Shown: positions 1 to 12,800 of the stretch, in pieces | How positions within the stretch are numbered: position 1 is the first letter of the stretch | Layout: each line of letters starts with the position of its first letter | Assembly (NCBI RefSeq): GCF_022539665.2 | Contig: NC_081333.1 | Coordinates: 10,662,971 to 10,726,970 of the forward strand | DNA from: Daphnia carinata | Taxonomy: Eukaryota; Arthropoda; Branchiopoda; Diplostraca; Daphniidae | Direction: 5' to 3' | Length of the DNA stretch: 64,000 bases | Position numbers and translations under genes: made by a program | Notes under the pieces: model-generated | Told to the model about the DNA's origin: nothing | What the model saw: the letters and a program-made list of their open reading frames with translations, nothing else | Databases searched by the model: none

Positions 1-51
1 TTATCAGGTATTTAGCGCAACTCTGCAGGTAATGGCTCAAATGAGACTAAC

Positions 52-1430
52 CTTTCCTCTCTTCGGTGGAGTTGGCGATAAACGATGTTGTGTTGACCGT
101 CTTGGTTCCATTGATGTAGCCATCAGCTACGTGCGCACCCGAAACAAATACTTCGCCAATCTGGCCGCTTTCCACTGGTTCTCCAAATGGATTGAGGATG
201 TAAATAGCACAATTATCCAATGCTGATCCTGTGTTATTCATTAATAATATTAAGCTGTTGAAGGATTCTTTAATTTTTAATAATTGGTTGTTGCTAATAA
301 TAGTTGATGCTACCTAGTGGGATCCGATTGTCGACCGTTAAACTGTCCACATCTTCTTCGTTGCGAAACGTGACGCTGGTCACGTCCCCCATCACCTCTG
401 TACTGCCGTAGAAGTTGCAAACTGGGCCGTTCAATAGTTGAAAGAATTGGCGAAGTAGCTGGGGTGGCAACACTTCCCCCGAACAGACCCAAAGCCGCAG
501 CTGTTGCAGGGGAGGTTTTGCTGATTTATTGTCCCTCCCAAGGTAATCAAGAATAGCGGACAGAAGTGAAGGAACTAACACGAGCCGTGTTACACAATGG
601 GATTCAAGGGTTGTGACAAAGACCTCAGGATTCTGAGTGATAATCTTTGGAACAATGACGACTGGCACACCTTTGAGCAACGGCGCCCATATCTCAGCGA
701 TCGAATCGACGAAAGTTAGGGCTGTTTTAAAACAGCAAACTTCTCTCGATAGGAAAGGAAAGTTACGCCACTGCCAATTCAAGCGATAATATATATTTCG
801 ATGGGTCAGTCGGACTCCTTTCGGCGTTCCAGTGCTACCGGATGTGTACAACACCACGGCCAAATCCTGGCGTCTTGCTGGTAAATCAAGTTGTTGACAT
901 TGCTGTTCGTTGTGTTCATCGCGATCGTAACGATAAACGGACAAATCTTGAAAGAGATTACTAAAATGAACCTCGTTTAGTACAGCAGTGGAAGAGATGA
1001 GCAACGCGGGCTTAGCGTCGTCGAGGATGTGTGCCACTCTGTTTGATGGAAAAGCAGGATCAAATGGAAGGTAAGCGGCACCGAGCTTGAAGATGGCCAG
1101 AAGTGAAACAATCAACTCGGTGCTTGGTGGTAAACAGACGGCGATAATCCAATCGTCTTGACAAGTTCTCCTGTCAACTGGGCTGATGGTCCACAATTTT
1201 TGAGCCAACGCCGTAGCTCTTTGTTCCAGCTGGCCGAATGTGATGGGCAGTTGGTTCCGACAGACTGAAAGTATGAGCGCTGGACGATCTTGGATAGTGT
1301 CAGTGGACAACTCGGTCGTCGTTAGCAAGCGCTGCCACACTTGAGCAATGCCAAAGGGCTGGCAAAGTTCGTATTCGCATCCGGCCAGCACCGATTTGTT
1401 GTTGCCATCCGCTTCCATACCTTCCATCAT
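52..1430 (-). CDS. ebony: ebony, beta-alanyl amine synthetase (5' part, cut by window edge)
   Basis: Adenylation domain of the NRPS-like enzyme that couples beta-alanine to dopamine or histamine in arthropod cuticle tanning and glia. Two exons are visible: 1430-314 and 228-52, joined in phase 1 through a donor at 313-312. The core A-domain loop YTSGSTGTPKGV is present, followed by FKTALTFVDSIAEIW, LRLWVCSGE and NFYGSTEVMGDVT, which are ebony-type rather than general acyl-CoA ligase sequences; the second exon holds GEIFASG/AAGYVNG-like text (GQIGEVFVSGAHVADGYING). The start was set at the double Met at 1430-1425. The rest of the A domain, the carrier protein domain and the C-terminal amine-selecting domain lie beyond base 1. 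After the donor at 51-50 I see no in-frame exon before the window end. The family assignment is firm; the exact start is moderately sure. Confidence 0.88.
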
Positions 1431-2634
1431 GACTTGGCGATGCTGTAGATTTTGAAAAACACCGCACCTGCAGAGAGATGCACGACGACTGCGGTCTTGC
1501 AAGGGCCCGGCCAGTTGAGCGAGAACTGCGGCAGTCTAGGACGCGGATACCTTCTTGGCCAGAAAACAAGATTGCTTGACATTCTGCCAAAAACACTGAA
1601 TGCGTGATCCTTTTGCCCACCGATCTAATAGCTAGTAGTATAAATATAACGCACGAGGCAGTGTAAATACGATGCCACACGGCACAAAAGAGAACTGCCG
1701 CTACCAATGGTTGTCCATGATTCCAAATCACAAATTCAAAAGAACGCAATGATAAAAATACTAATTTTGGCAAGCAAAGTAAACATTTTTTTTCTCTTTT
1801 CTTTTCTAGACCTATACCTTATTTTAAGTTGTTTTTATGCTGAATAATTTGGTACCCTATTTATACCTTTGGCGCTCACGAAAACGGCGCATGTATAGCA
1901 TTTGTTTATCCTCAGGTAACAAATATTGTTCTGACGTGTCAATTTCAAAAACGTGACTTAAACTCCTTTCTGAAAATCCATTGATAGAATTATTGGAACC
2001 AAACTACATGCTTTCGTGATTGAGACGCCAGTGACCCAGCGCAGATTTGGATGCATCATACGTGCAGTGTACATTCGACAACGGGCTTCTATCGTGAGTA
2101 AATTCAAATATTTTTATATTTTTTGTTGTGGAAATACTTCCTAAGAATTACTCAATGGTGCAGTTATTTAGAAATTATTTGCGCAAGTTTTCGTCGAGTT
2201 GCCAAATAGTTTGTCGCTATAAAAACAGTTCTGCCATAAGAAAATTCCGTAGTGAGTGGATACGTTTGTTTACTAACTGCCTACGTGTTTCTAACTATAC
2301 ATTGGCCATCCAACCTATTTTTGAATCAGTATAGTACAGATTTTTTCCAACCAAGTGGGAGAATGTATAGCGTGTAGAATCTAGAAAGAAAAAAAAAACG
2401 ATCGCCAATTGTCTAGCTGCATGACTAACCCATTTTGCCACACTGTCCTTTCAAGCGTTGGAGTAAAAAACGTTACTGTACCGCTTACTTATTCAGCGCT
2501 AATCAAAAGGACAGGTACGGTGCGATAACGGTACATTTCCTCTCTAAAGCCCCAATAGGCTTTCATACTTTTCACTTTCCATACTGTTCCCTTTCCATAC
2601 AGTTTGCTAGTTGATATCAGGTCGAGCGGGTGTA
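1431..2634. other. ebony 5' flank; no gene seen
   Basis: About 1.2 kb between ebony and tRNA-Gln. Open frames here are short and have no recognisable family. It presumably contains the ebony promoter and 5' UTR, but I cannot point to a core promoter element. Confidence 0.5.
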
Positions 2635-2706
2635 GGTCCCATGGTGTAATGGTTAGCACTTCAGACTCTGAATCTGGCAATCCGAGTTCAAATCTCGGTG
2701 GGACCT
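2635..2706 (+). tRNA. trnQ-CTG: tRNA-Gln (anticodon CTG)
   Basis: A complete 72-nt cloverleaf. The acceptor stem pairs GGTCCCA (2635-2641) with TGGGACC (2699-2705), and 2706 is the discriminator base. The anticodon arm is TCAGA-CTCTGAA-TCTGG, giving anticodon CTG, which reads CAG (Gln). The T arm has the usual GTTCAAATC loop, which doubles as the B box, and the D arm contains the A box (TGGTGTAATGG). No intron. A T-rich run at about 2753-2761 could serve as the Pol III stop, although it is about 45 bp downstream. Confidence 0.95.
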
Positions 2707-3694
2707 CATTTTCTCAGGTATATTAAACCTCCGCATAATTTGTAATGAAACATTTTTTTTTGGTTTAATTCATTGATGATACATTGAAGACCACATTGGG
2801 AGACCCGCATCAATGGGATTGACGGCCATAGCCTTGCCCAGATCCCCCCTTCAGATTGCAAGCTATGCACGTAATCATAACGGAGCGTAAATCTGCCCTC
2901 ATGGCCAATACCATTTATTACAGTTGCTTTTTGACGTCCTTAGCCCAATTCAATGCGGGCCACTGTTGAATGGCCACAGTGGATTGTCTCATATCAAATC
3001 ACACAGTAATTGCAAAAAATGTTTGAAAAGTTCTTTTATACAAATGCAGATTGACGTAAAGGACAAATTACGCACAGCTATATCAATGAGCCAGGAGTTT
3101 TAAGCTACTGCTGTTGAAGAGTTTTCCAGATAGGCAGTACCAGTAGCAGGTAATTACAGGCTGGAGTTTTTCTGCCACCCTTACGACAAGAAAACTAGAC
3201 GATCAACATAAAGAAAGATAACCACAATTGCCAAAGATAATGTACGTGATAAAGTTCAAAGTGACGAAGAGACTGATGATTATGGGATGAAAACCAATAA
3301 GTACTTCCGGACTAGACAGTTTGTCCGGAACCCATAGACATGAGCCAATGTATACGAGAAAAACAGAAGTAACGTGCGGCCACCAAGCTCCGTGGACATG
3401 TTCGTAGTAATTCGATCGACGGGCTTGCTAAAAAGGAAATACTGGGCCCGATATATAATAGGAAATTAGTGCAGCCCTAAGCTATGTATTTATATTGAGA
3501 GTGAGGCGTGGGGCGAGGCTTGGTATATCACACTTGTTGCCCCCATGCCCAGGCTTCCCAATCCTCCCTTTGAGCTGTTGCTAACTTGCTACTGTATACT
3601 TGTCGATCCATTTGAGGCGATTAAGCCATAGCAACGTACTGCCCTCTCCCACTTTTCCCCTCTCCTCGTATTGGACATCGCTGATCTGGTCTTG
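2707..3694. other. Intergenic region upstream of the miR-252 unit
   Basis: About 1 kb without a recognisable gene or repeat. The last 200 bp become C-rich and lead into the TATA promoter at 3695. Confidence 0.4.
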
Positions 3695-3704
3695 TATATA
3701 AAAG
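3695..3704 (+). promoter_or_regulatory. TATA box of the miR-252 primary transcript
   Basis: TATATAAAAG, a textbook TATA element, lies 290-320 bp upstream of the miR-252 hairpin and on the same strand. A start site is expected about 30 bp downstream, near 3725-3735 (sequence ATAACAGTTTC). No other gene on this strand could use it, so I assign it to pri-miR-252. The assignment is inferred from position. Confidence 0.7.
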
Positions 3705-3730
3705 GCCCCGGATGGATCCAGTGGAGCATA

Positions 3731-4130
3731 ACAGTTTCGTCTTCTCTCCGCAGACGGACGCAGATGGGCCGCTTTCAGTCATTGCAACTCCATCGAAGAA
3801 GAAACAATTTAGTTTTCTATAGCGCTGGATATTCTTGTAAGGTAATTATTATTTATACGGATTTTAATTGAATTTTTGCTAACTCTAATTCAAATACTTC
3901 ACTTTGTATGGTGCTGATAAGTTATCTCTTTTACGCAATAAGATGAATATATTTTGCACGCATCGATTAAGACGATATGTACTTTTGACAGGAAAAAAAG
4001 ATTCCTACCCCGTTCCTAAGTACTCGTGCCGCAGGAGAGATTATCAGTCTGCAAGTTCCTCCTGCTGCTCAAGTTCTTAAACAATGGTTATGGAAAAACC
4101 GTCGCATTTAAACTTCAGTAAGTTAACCTT
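3731..4130 (+). ncRNA. pri-miR-252 transcript unit (two exons)
   Basis: Inferred primary transcript starting near 3731, below the TATA box. A consensus donor (AAG|GTAATT, GT at 3842-3843) and acceptor (TTTTGACAG, ending 3991) define a 150-bp intron, after which the second exon begins at 3992 and carries the miR-252 hairpin. A 65-codon open frame runs ATG 3764 to 3841 and 3992 to 4111 (TAA), crossing the splice junction in frame and running through the hairpin itself. Because the hairpin is clearly a microRNA precursor, I treat the open frame as probably fortuitous or at most a micropeptide. The 3' end is not determined. Confidence 0.6.
4013..4084 (+). ncRNA. mir-252: pre-miR-252 hairpin
   Basis: The 5' arm at 4016-4038 matches the conserved arthropod miR-252-5p (seed TAAGTAC, central CTCGTGCCGC, end AGGAGA). 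The 3' arm at about 4061-4082 begins CCTGCTGCTCAAG and resembles the miR-252 star strand. The two arms pair along about 22 bp with scattered mismatches around an 18-22 nt loop at 4039-4058. The tenth base of the mature strand is C where Drosophila, from memory, has A. miR-252 is a conserved arthropod microRNA expressed in nervous tissue. Identity rests on my recall of the mature sequence together with the independent evidence of the foldback. Confidence 0.9.
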
Positions 4131-4431
4131 TTCAAACGATCTTTCCTTATTCATTGAGTATTGCGCAAGTTGACATCACCCAAGAAAAGGATATCCTCAT
4201 TTACTTCTGTGATTCCATTGCTTGAAGCAATTTCCTTCTTCCTGCTTGGAACTAATTGGAAGAATGTGACCGGATAACTTGTTTCCGCAGAGCATTGCAA
4301 CAGGCCATTTAGTTTATTACTGTATTAAACAATCCTCACCGCGTTCGCCCCTTCCAGAGTATTTTGCGTTCTATTATCTAGATCGGTACTGCACATGTGT
4401 TAGTTAATAATCATTGGACAGCAATCTGCGA

Positions 4432-7400
4432 TCACGGTTTGAGGAACATACTTAGAACACCCCAGAGAACTAACATAACCATCATGGCATTGTTTGTGCT
4501 GATTGTCGTCGAAGCTGAAGACATCTTTTGATTCTTCAACCATGTGATGACTTCAGAGTAGTGCTGTTCGACCCATTGCACGTTGGATTGCGCCAATTCC
4601 AAACCCTGATTGACTGTCTTGGAAGACCCCAAAACATCGAGGTGATCATCACGTATTTTAGTTAGCTGTTCAAAAATGTAAATCGTTCTAATGAAATTGT
4701 TTCACGAATTCAAACTGTAAATACAATGGGTAATTTCATAATTTACCTCAGCTAATTGTTCGTTAGTGTTGACGCGGTCGCAGAGGGAACGAAACAATCC
4801 TGGCATGCTTGATCCACCAAATCCAACATAACCACTGAAACTGCATAAGGTATTTAAAAGGCTTTAACATCTATATTATTCATATCCACAATCTAGCACA
4901 TGAAATGTTCTTGTGAAGCTACTTACTAAGCATTGACTTCATCCCAACGCGTGGCCAGGAAATCGAGAGCCACTCCATGGCCAACTGGGTTGGCTGCGAT
5001 GCTGCTAAATAACGTATTGGCATCTTGTAAGCGGATTCCCGAATTTTCATTAATCATCATCTCCAACATATGGTAAATGATGTCAGTTTCTTTCGTGCAG
5101 GTCATAGCTTTGAGTAAATCAATTTTTTCATTGGCCAGAGTTGAAGCGAGGTATTTTTGGTAGCCGAAATTCCATTCGGGATCACTGCCATTGGCGATGG
5201 CAGAGCAAGATATCAGTCTCAGTAAATTCGGTGAAATATCACTAAAGATAATATGTTAATAGTAAAGGATTGTGGCTAGGAAATACTTCAGATAATTAAT
5301 CCTTACTTTTCAGTGATAACACTTGTCATCCATGAAGCATAGACTTGGTTCGCATGTTGTACGCAATCGTTTATCTCGAGTTTGGTGCAAGCCCAATGAA
5401 TTGCGTGCGTGCGTGTATAGATGAGTAAATGAGTGTCGCGGGCGTCCTCATCGAATCCTACGTATTGGTATAGAGGGATCACTAAATCACTCATGTAATC
5501 CTATATCACACACGAAACATTATTAGTATTTAATGTCATTTAACTTATCATAACAGTAACCCACGTCGGCTTACCTTCCATTCGTTGAAATCTGGATAAC
5601 CATAAAGCATTATGTCAATAAAGTCAAGAGCGTTGGTAGCTGCTGTCCAAGGTGCATAATCACGTTCCAGCGCAAGGTATTTAGTTAAATCTAATGCTTT
5701 ATCATACGGGACGATATTGGCCCGAGCAATAGTTAACGTGTCGTCCAATAACTGTGCTCGATTTTTAGCTGAAATCATCGTGTGGTCTGTGGCCAGTTGC
5801 TGGAGAATCAAACCGTAGTTAGTGTCGTCATAAGACACTCGATAGTATCCTGAAATTAAATGATACAAATGACATAAACGCTTGCGTTTAACGAGCTCAA
5901 GAAAACCGAAATCAGTTCATACCGACTTGGCCAACATTGAAAAGGACCCATTCATCGTCTGTGACAGAGAGATCGGGTAATATGATGCTATCCTCCTTGT
6001 CGGATATCCAAATTGATTTTTGGGGTTGGCTAAAGTCAGCGGTGAAGGTTAATGGAACCCACCAACGATAAACGATCGATTCGGTTGAATTAGTGCTTTT
6101 CCGCAACAGGAAACGACTCTGTCGTGGCCGTTAAAGGGTTCAAAAGAGACTTAATCAACTCTATAATTATACGTCAATGTCAACAGTTTGCTGCTACCTG
6201 AGAGATTGTACCGCCTGAAGTTCCACCGTAATTTCTCGTAACGGTAATTAAAGGATAGCCCATTTTATTAGTCCACGGGTCCATGATTGTTTTCACAGTT
6301 GCAGGTAGGACCAAACCATCAATTTCGATTTGTTCTTGAACAGCTCGCCAAAGGTCATCTTGTACGGCATTGGCATAAGCTCTTCAAGAAAGGAATATTG
6401 AAAAATCATTAGCGAAAGTACAAATCTTGAGATAAAACACAAGCGAAGTTTACCGACTATGAAGGTAGCGCGTCATTGAGCGTCGGAAGGTTTCCGGCCC
6501 CAAAAAATTGGCCATCATTCGAACAATAGAAGCGCCTGCAACCAATAAGGAAAGGTTTGTAATAATTTTTACATAATGCTAATTACAAACATGACGGGTT
6601 TCAGTCGTAACTCACCTTTGTCGTAGACTACGACATCAAACAGCGTATTCAACGAAGCTGAATTGTTCACATCAAAATCTAAAGGACGTGAAGATTCCAA
6701 ACTGTCGACTCGGAAAACGGACTGCAAGGTCGCTACACCAAACTGTTCGTCCATTTGGAAACCAGGTTCAACCTTGGTAAGCAAAATAGTTATAACACGT
6801 AAAGGGAAGATATCAGAAGTATTTCCTACCGAATCCGTTCCAATATATTGCACGTAGCGAGCGAATCCTTCCTTGAGCCAGACTAAACTCCACCAGTCGT
6901 GTGTCACTAGATTGCCGAACCACATATGCCCCAATTCGTGACCAGTGACTTCAGCCACTCTTTGTTTCGCTACTTCAGATGATCTTTGTTCATCAATAAG
7001 AAGATCAGCTTCCCTAATAAGTCAGATTCAGTATTTCAAATAGTTACAAGTTCCCTATTAAGTTATGGAATATGACTTGAATCTCCTACCTGAAATTTAT
7101 GTGCCCCCAGTTTTCCATTGCACCTATCGAAAACAAAAAAGACACATAACGCATACGGAATTTTTATCCAGTAGACGGTACATACCGGCAGCAAAGTCGG
7201 GAATGGCCGCTATGTCGACTTTCGGTAGTGGATAGTCAATTTGTGTGAAGTATTCAAAATATTTCAATATCCGAGGTGCAATGTTTCCAGCATATCTTTA
7301 AAAGAAAGTCAGACATAGCTGCGAAACAATTAATATAACTTACTATTACGTGGTTAAATTGGTGAGACTAGGTCGCGTCCAGATGGTAAATGGGACTCTG

Positions 7401-8333
7401 TTGAGCTCTGATTCAGAAGGAACGCCAGTGAATTCCGAAACCATCATTCCAACCAAGTACGAAGACATTTTCACTGTTGTTTGATAGTAATCCCAAACGT
7501 AGTCCGCCATTCCTTGTCTGTGTCAACATTAGACTAGTTTAGCACATGTCAGTTTATGATAAATGTGTTCTCTACCAACATGGGTTCGGTTTTGATCTTG
7601 GGCATGTTACTATTTGATGACATGGAGAGTTTGCGACCAAGTTTAATGGTGAACACAGCTTTCATGTTGGGTTCGTCAAAACACGGAAACGAACGTCGCG
7701 CATCGGGAGCGGAAAACTGCGTGACGGCCAGGTACCTTGGGCATCCGAATTGCATTGATTAGTGTTATTCATTTCCCATGAATTCTGCACAGCAGTTACT
7801 TAGTTTCTCCGTTTTCCTCGTAAGTTGATCGATAAAACCCACGTAGTTCGTCGTTGAGCACCGCCACAAAATTCATGGAGATCTTGTACTGTCTACCAGA
7901 AATCAATTGACTGTCTAGTTCGATGGTAATTATCTGTCGATCATTTTCAACAATTAAACTCGTCACTCCTATAGATTCTTGTGAGGCTAAATCACTAATC
8001 TAAGACAACAAGCCGTTATCATTAAAATTTCTATGTAAATTGCTATAACAGTTCCAGTACCGTTATTGAAGATTCATCGATGCTGATCTCGGCACTATTC
8101 ATCGATATGGCCGACGTAGTTTCAATGCAGTCAACGACAATCTCTACAAATCCAGGAGTAGTAAAATTGCCTTCCTCGATGATGGGAAGAAGCTGGATGT
8201 TGTAAGAGACGGGAAGAACGTTCTTAGGTAGACGCATGCCATCCTCATCCGTTATAATTGTGCACCACGTTTGACAGACACTCAACATGGTGATAGCGAC
8301 GAATACGAGTGAACCCATCCGGAAGGGAGACAT
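4432..8333 (-). CDS. M1-family aminopeptidase N, membrane (GPI) anchored
   Basis: Zinc metallopeptidase that removes N-terminal residues; arthropod members are surface enzymes of gut and other epithelia. About 13 exons on the minus strand. The first exon (8333-8061) encodes a signal peptide ([20 protein letters not shown]) and the start of the N-terminal beta domain ([12 protein letters not shown]). The substrate motif GAMEN lies at 7124-7110, and HELGH at 6940-6926 with the third zinc ligand in [23 protein letters not shown] (exon ending near 7735) is also diagnostic. The C terminus ends in an Asn/Ser/Thr stretch plus a hydrophobic tail without cytoplasmic residues (stop at 4434-4432), which suggests a GPI-anchor signal. 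An upstream in-frame Met at 8366 is possible, but the signal peptide fits 8333 better. Exon 3/4 uses an unusual donor (AT|GTTGGT near 7579). The precise paralogue is not determined. Confidence 0.88.
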
Positions 8334-8366
8334 TTTATTCTGTGACAGCATAAAGCTTCCGCCCAA

Positions 8367-9873
8367 GTAAAAGAAAAAGCGGAGAAACCTAAGTTAACAG
8401 TGATACAGGAAGACATACTCTTGTTCGGGTCTTACTTCGTAATCAGCAATATTCCAATTGTCTTTCCGTTGCAAATCCACAATAAGAGATTTTCAGGAAT
8501 AGCGCCCTTACAGGTTAGTAAGTGAACACAAATAAAAGGTAATCATAAATTTAAAACATGTGTAAAAAGAATTATATACTTAAAGATTGGAGCCGTAGCC
8601 GTTGTAACACATCCGCCATAAGAAAGAGCTATTTCTTTTGTATGCGTATAATCTCACAGTAAACAGGCTAGCAAAGCTATTTGATAACATAATGTTTGCG
8701 CTCTGAGAGTAAAGTAAACTTATGAGAGATAAGATTACTGACAAAGAAAAGAAAACAAAAACGCCAGTAGGGATCAGTTTAGGATCGCGACGATTCTTTG
8801 ATGTCTCTTTTCTACGTTTCTTTATCGCGTCCTCACCTGTCTGACGAGAAACTTAAGGGTAATGGTAAGAAAATGATTCAAACAAAAGCGGATCGAAGTG
8901 ATCCGCCCCTTTCACATACGCAGACCCAGCTGTTTTTTTAGTGTCTCTTCCTTTCTTCTCAGAATCGCAGAGAAACGTCGTAACATTTAGTGTCGCTTGT
9001 TCTCTTGAACAAGCACGTCTCACTTGAAAAACTCTGTGCTGTGATTTCCATCTATATGAAATGTCACACTTTTCTCCAATCAACATGTCTACTCTTTTTC
9101 TGGTTAGTGTGTATTGATTTTTCCTTAATTGCAAGTGTAGAAATGTTCAGCATTTAACTACTAGAATAGAAAATTGCGTTTGCATTTTATCAGCGTATAG
9201 GGTAAGGCTACTTGGGGTCTTACGGCATGAATTGTTGTATTGCAGCCAAATGAAATCATTTCAACTGATATTTACACTTAAGATGTTGAATGAAGGAAAC
9301 AGTTGATACAAAGCTCAGCCAATTATTGAATCCCAATAGAAAAGTTTCCAGTCCAGCAGCGTTGGTGGTATGAATGAAAACAAAACAATAATTGTTCACA
9401 TGGGTATAGTTAGAAAAGGTAAAGACAATTTATTTGAAGATGAAGGTTCAATTTATGGAGGATGGCCAACAAGCAAATTAATCTCTATTTAGTAGGAAAA
9501 AGTGCCTATGTGTTATAACAAATTGATTATATTTTTATTTGAAAAAAAAAAAATTCAAAAATTAAACAATTAGAGGTGTCTACCAGGCCTACACTTCAAA
9601 AAGGAGAGGGGAAAAAAATTCAGGCAGTGATAAGGAGCTTAATAAATCTACCAGTGGTACAACGATTTCTTTATGTCTTCTCTCATACCCATCGTTGTCT
9701 TGGCATTGTATTTTTACCGAATAAAGTGTCATTCAATTCCCCGGTTTTCAACTGTAATTTTTAAAGGGAAATATATTTCTTTTTTTTTTAATTATTATTT
9801 CTTTCCGTCAGTTTGTATGTGTGTCAGTTGTCATCAAAGCCAAAAATTGCCTCACGGCGAAGAAGGCGACGAC
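8367..9873. other. Intergenic: aminopeptidase promoter side and collagen 3' side
   Basis: About 1.5 kb. The first few hundred bases should hold the aminopeptidase 5' UTR and promoter, and the last few hundred the collagen 3' UTR. A 93-codon minus frame at 8853-9134 has no recognisable family and no splice-supported neighbours; I do not call it a gene. Confidence 0.4.
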
Positions 9874-12800
9874 CTATTTACCGGGTCCCTTGTCGTTACC
9901 GGCAGGTCGGAACTGTTGTGGCGAACAGCCGGCACAAAATCCAGGAGCTCCTGGTGGGCCAGCAGGTCCAATCATTCCTCTTGGTCCTGTTAAAATTTTA
10001 CAATTAGAGTTTAATGTTTGATAACTCATAAGTGTGGCATAATGAAACGTTTCAAACATCCAATGATTCGAATTCTTCTATGAGAAATTTACCTGGTTTG
10101 CCGGAATCACCACGTTCTCCAGCTCGGCCCGCAACGCCTACACCGGGAGGTCCAGGAGGTCCTTGGATGCCAGCTGGTCCCATAGGTCCTTCCATACCGA
10201 TTCCTCCTGGTCCACGCTCACCCTTAGAGCCGACGTCTCCCTTAGGTCCTTCAGGTCCTGGTGGGCCTGGAATGCCCGGCAGACCGGTCAAGCCGCGTTC
10301 GCCTGGCGGACCAACCTTGCCCGTCTCGCCTGGTAAAGTTGATGAACAAATAATGTTACACACAACCTTAAGGTTTGTTTCAAGCCCCATGAAGCCCCCC
10401 AAAACTGAAGCAGAAGCATTGGAGAACACAAATTCGACAGAACAGACCAGCATTCCAAATAAAGCAAAACATTAAAGCAGGTACCTGTATGGCCAATTCT
10501 TCCTGGCGGACCAGGCCTTCCGGGTCTTCCACGACCAGGCAGACCGGGTGGACCTTGAAGTCCATTTACCAGTTCTTCCATGTGGTCTGTGAGAACAAGC
10601 ATGAACAGGCAACAGTTGCAAAAATCATGCACGTGCAAACATTCCGTTACAAGATAGCATTTTCACTAAAATTCTGATCACATCGCCATTCGTTATAGGT
10701 ATTTTTGCCCAAGAGATGGGGGAACAAAACAAACATGCTGCATCAGCGCGGATTCGCGTGCAGATTGAAATGTTCGTATCAAACCTGTGGCTCCTTGTAA
10801 ACCAGGTTGTCCAGGACGTCCCGGTCTTCCACGACCGGGCAAGCCAGGTGGACCAACCAATCTGGCTGTTAACTCTGTAAGTTGATCTGAGGATCGACGT
10901 TTGAGGATGGAAAAGTTTAAAGTCGGCATAATTATTCGTAGAACAATCAACATTAACACTTTCAAATCACCCATTTACGTTATATAGTTTCTGGACGGAA
11001 CGATTACGAATGGGCAAAATAGCATATAATAACTTACCGCGAAGAACCGATGCGCAGATATCTCTCAAATCGGATTCGGAGTAAGTTTTTCCCTGGGAAA
11101 ATGACGAAACAAGTTAATTGGTCCTTAACAACAAAACATTAATCATTAAAACTTAGTAAGGTAAATGAAAAATCATTACAGGAGGTCCGGGGAGGCCAGG
11201 CAATCCTGCGAATCCGCGCGGTCCTACGGGCCCTTGTCTACCAGTAGGTCCTTCAGCTCCCGGTGTTCCAGGCAAACCAGTGGCACCTTCAGGTCCACGT
11301 TCACCATCCGCTCCTCTTTCTCCAGGCTTTACACGTTTTATATTTAACAGTTCAAAAATTAGAAATCAGTAGCTGAAAAATGTGGTAACCCTCTGCATCA
11401 ATCCTACCAAACCAGGATTTCCAGGAAGACCAGGTTGGCCGGTAGCGCCAGTTGCACCAGCACCATCGTTTCTTATCAGATTAGTGGGAATGACACCAGC
11501 ATCTCCAGGAGGTCCGGGAGGTCCTGGTGGACCTGGTGGGCCAGGTTTGCCGACAAAGCCAGGCAATCCAGCTACTCCAGGAGGTCCAATAGGACCAGGC
11601 AAACCGTTCGGGCCTGGTGGGCCGCGAATTCCTTCAGTACCAGGTAAACCATTCTCTCCGCGATCTCCCTTAGGTCCAGGACGTCCAATCAATCCTTGAG
11701 CACCGGGTCTGCCATCGAAGCCCTGTTCATCATTCCACAAAAGGTTAACGGCTATATTAATAAACAGCAAGAGCTTGTGATCTTACGCGAGGGCCATCAG
11801 GTCCTCGAGGTCCGCTTTCTCCTTTCTCTCCTCGTTGGCCCTACGGAGACAAACATTTCGTTCATGTTCACAAAAATTAACCAAAATGTTGAAGGGCTAC
11901 GAACTGGCTCTCCATCGGTTCCTTGTTTGCCTTCATGACCCTTCGGTCCCAACAAGCCAGGGCTTCCGGTTGGTCCAGCTGGACCGATTTCGCCTCGTTC
12001 TCCTCGCGGTCCTGTTTCACCACGGCTACCAGGTCCTCCTGGCAATCCTTGAGGTCCAACTTCTCCGGGTGTGCCAGGAGGGCCCATAGGACCGGCAGGA
12101 CCAGTATTGCCAGGCTCACCTCGTCTGCCAACTTCTCCAGTTGGGCCAGTCAGACCCATCGGTCCCTAATAGTACCGCAGAGTTATTATGTTATTGTTGT
12201 TCTATGGCATTGTTCTTAACATACCGGAGCTCCGGCTGAACCTGGAGGACCCTGTAGGCCAACAGCGCCAGGTTGTCCCGGCTCTCCTTTGCTACCGGGC
12301 AAGCCTGGTTTTCCTGCCGGTCCAGTTTCACCGCGAGTACCGTCATTACCGGGTAGACCAGCTGGTCCACGATCACCTTTTTCTCCAGCAACTCCGCGTT
12401 CTCCCAAGTCTCCTCTTTCACCTCGGTTACCCCTCTCACCCTGAGGTCCCGGCATGCCCGGCTCTCCGGGATTACCAGCAGGTCCTGGAGGACCAGGCAC
12501 CGTTTGACCACCTGTACCGGATGTTGCCGGACCTGGTGGTCCTGGAACACCGGGTGCACCTGGAGGTCCTCTTACACCAGCCGTTCCTCTGTCACCGCGA
12601 TCTCCTTTAGGACCTCGTTCTCCAGGAGTACCGTCCTTTCCTGACGTTCCTGGGGGTCCTATTTCTCCAGTGAAACCACGCTGTCCTTGCGCACCTTCGG
12701 GACCTGGAGGTCCAACGAAACCTCTCTCACCCGGCGCTCCTTGCAAACCTTGTGGTCCTGTTACTTTGGTAATATCTCCTGGAGGCCCTGGAGGTCCTCG

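Noticed and set aside
3671-3871. 66-aa plus-strand frame starting upstream of ATG 3764 as a protein gene
   Set aside because: Its first part includes the TATA box itself, so the long version cannot be transcribed from that promoter, and the locus is explained by miR-252.
8853-9134. 93-codon minus frame between aminopeptidase and collagen
   Set aside because: No family match or splice context; Arg/Lys/Ser-rich composition is compatible with chance in the 5' flank.
10032-12610. Long plus-strand frames rich in Gly and Pro (for example 10032-10475, 11382-11699, 12188-12610) opposite the collagen gene
   Set aside because: Gly-Pro codon repeats (GGN CCN) are nearly self-complementary as a pattern, so collagen always yields Gly/Pro-rich antisense frames. 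The minus-strand reading has the Gly-X-Y register, intron boundaries and flanking domains.
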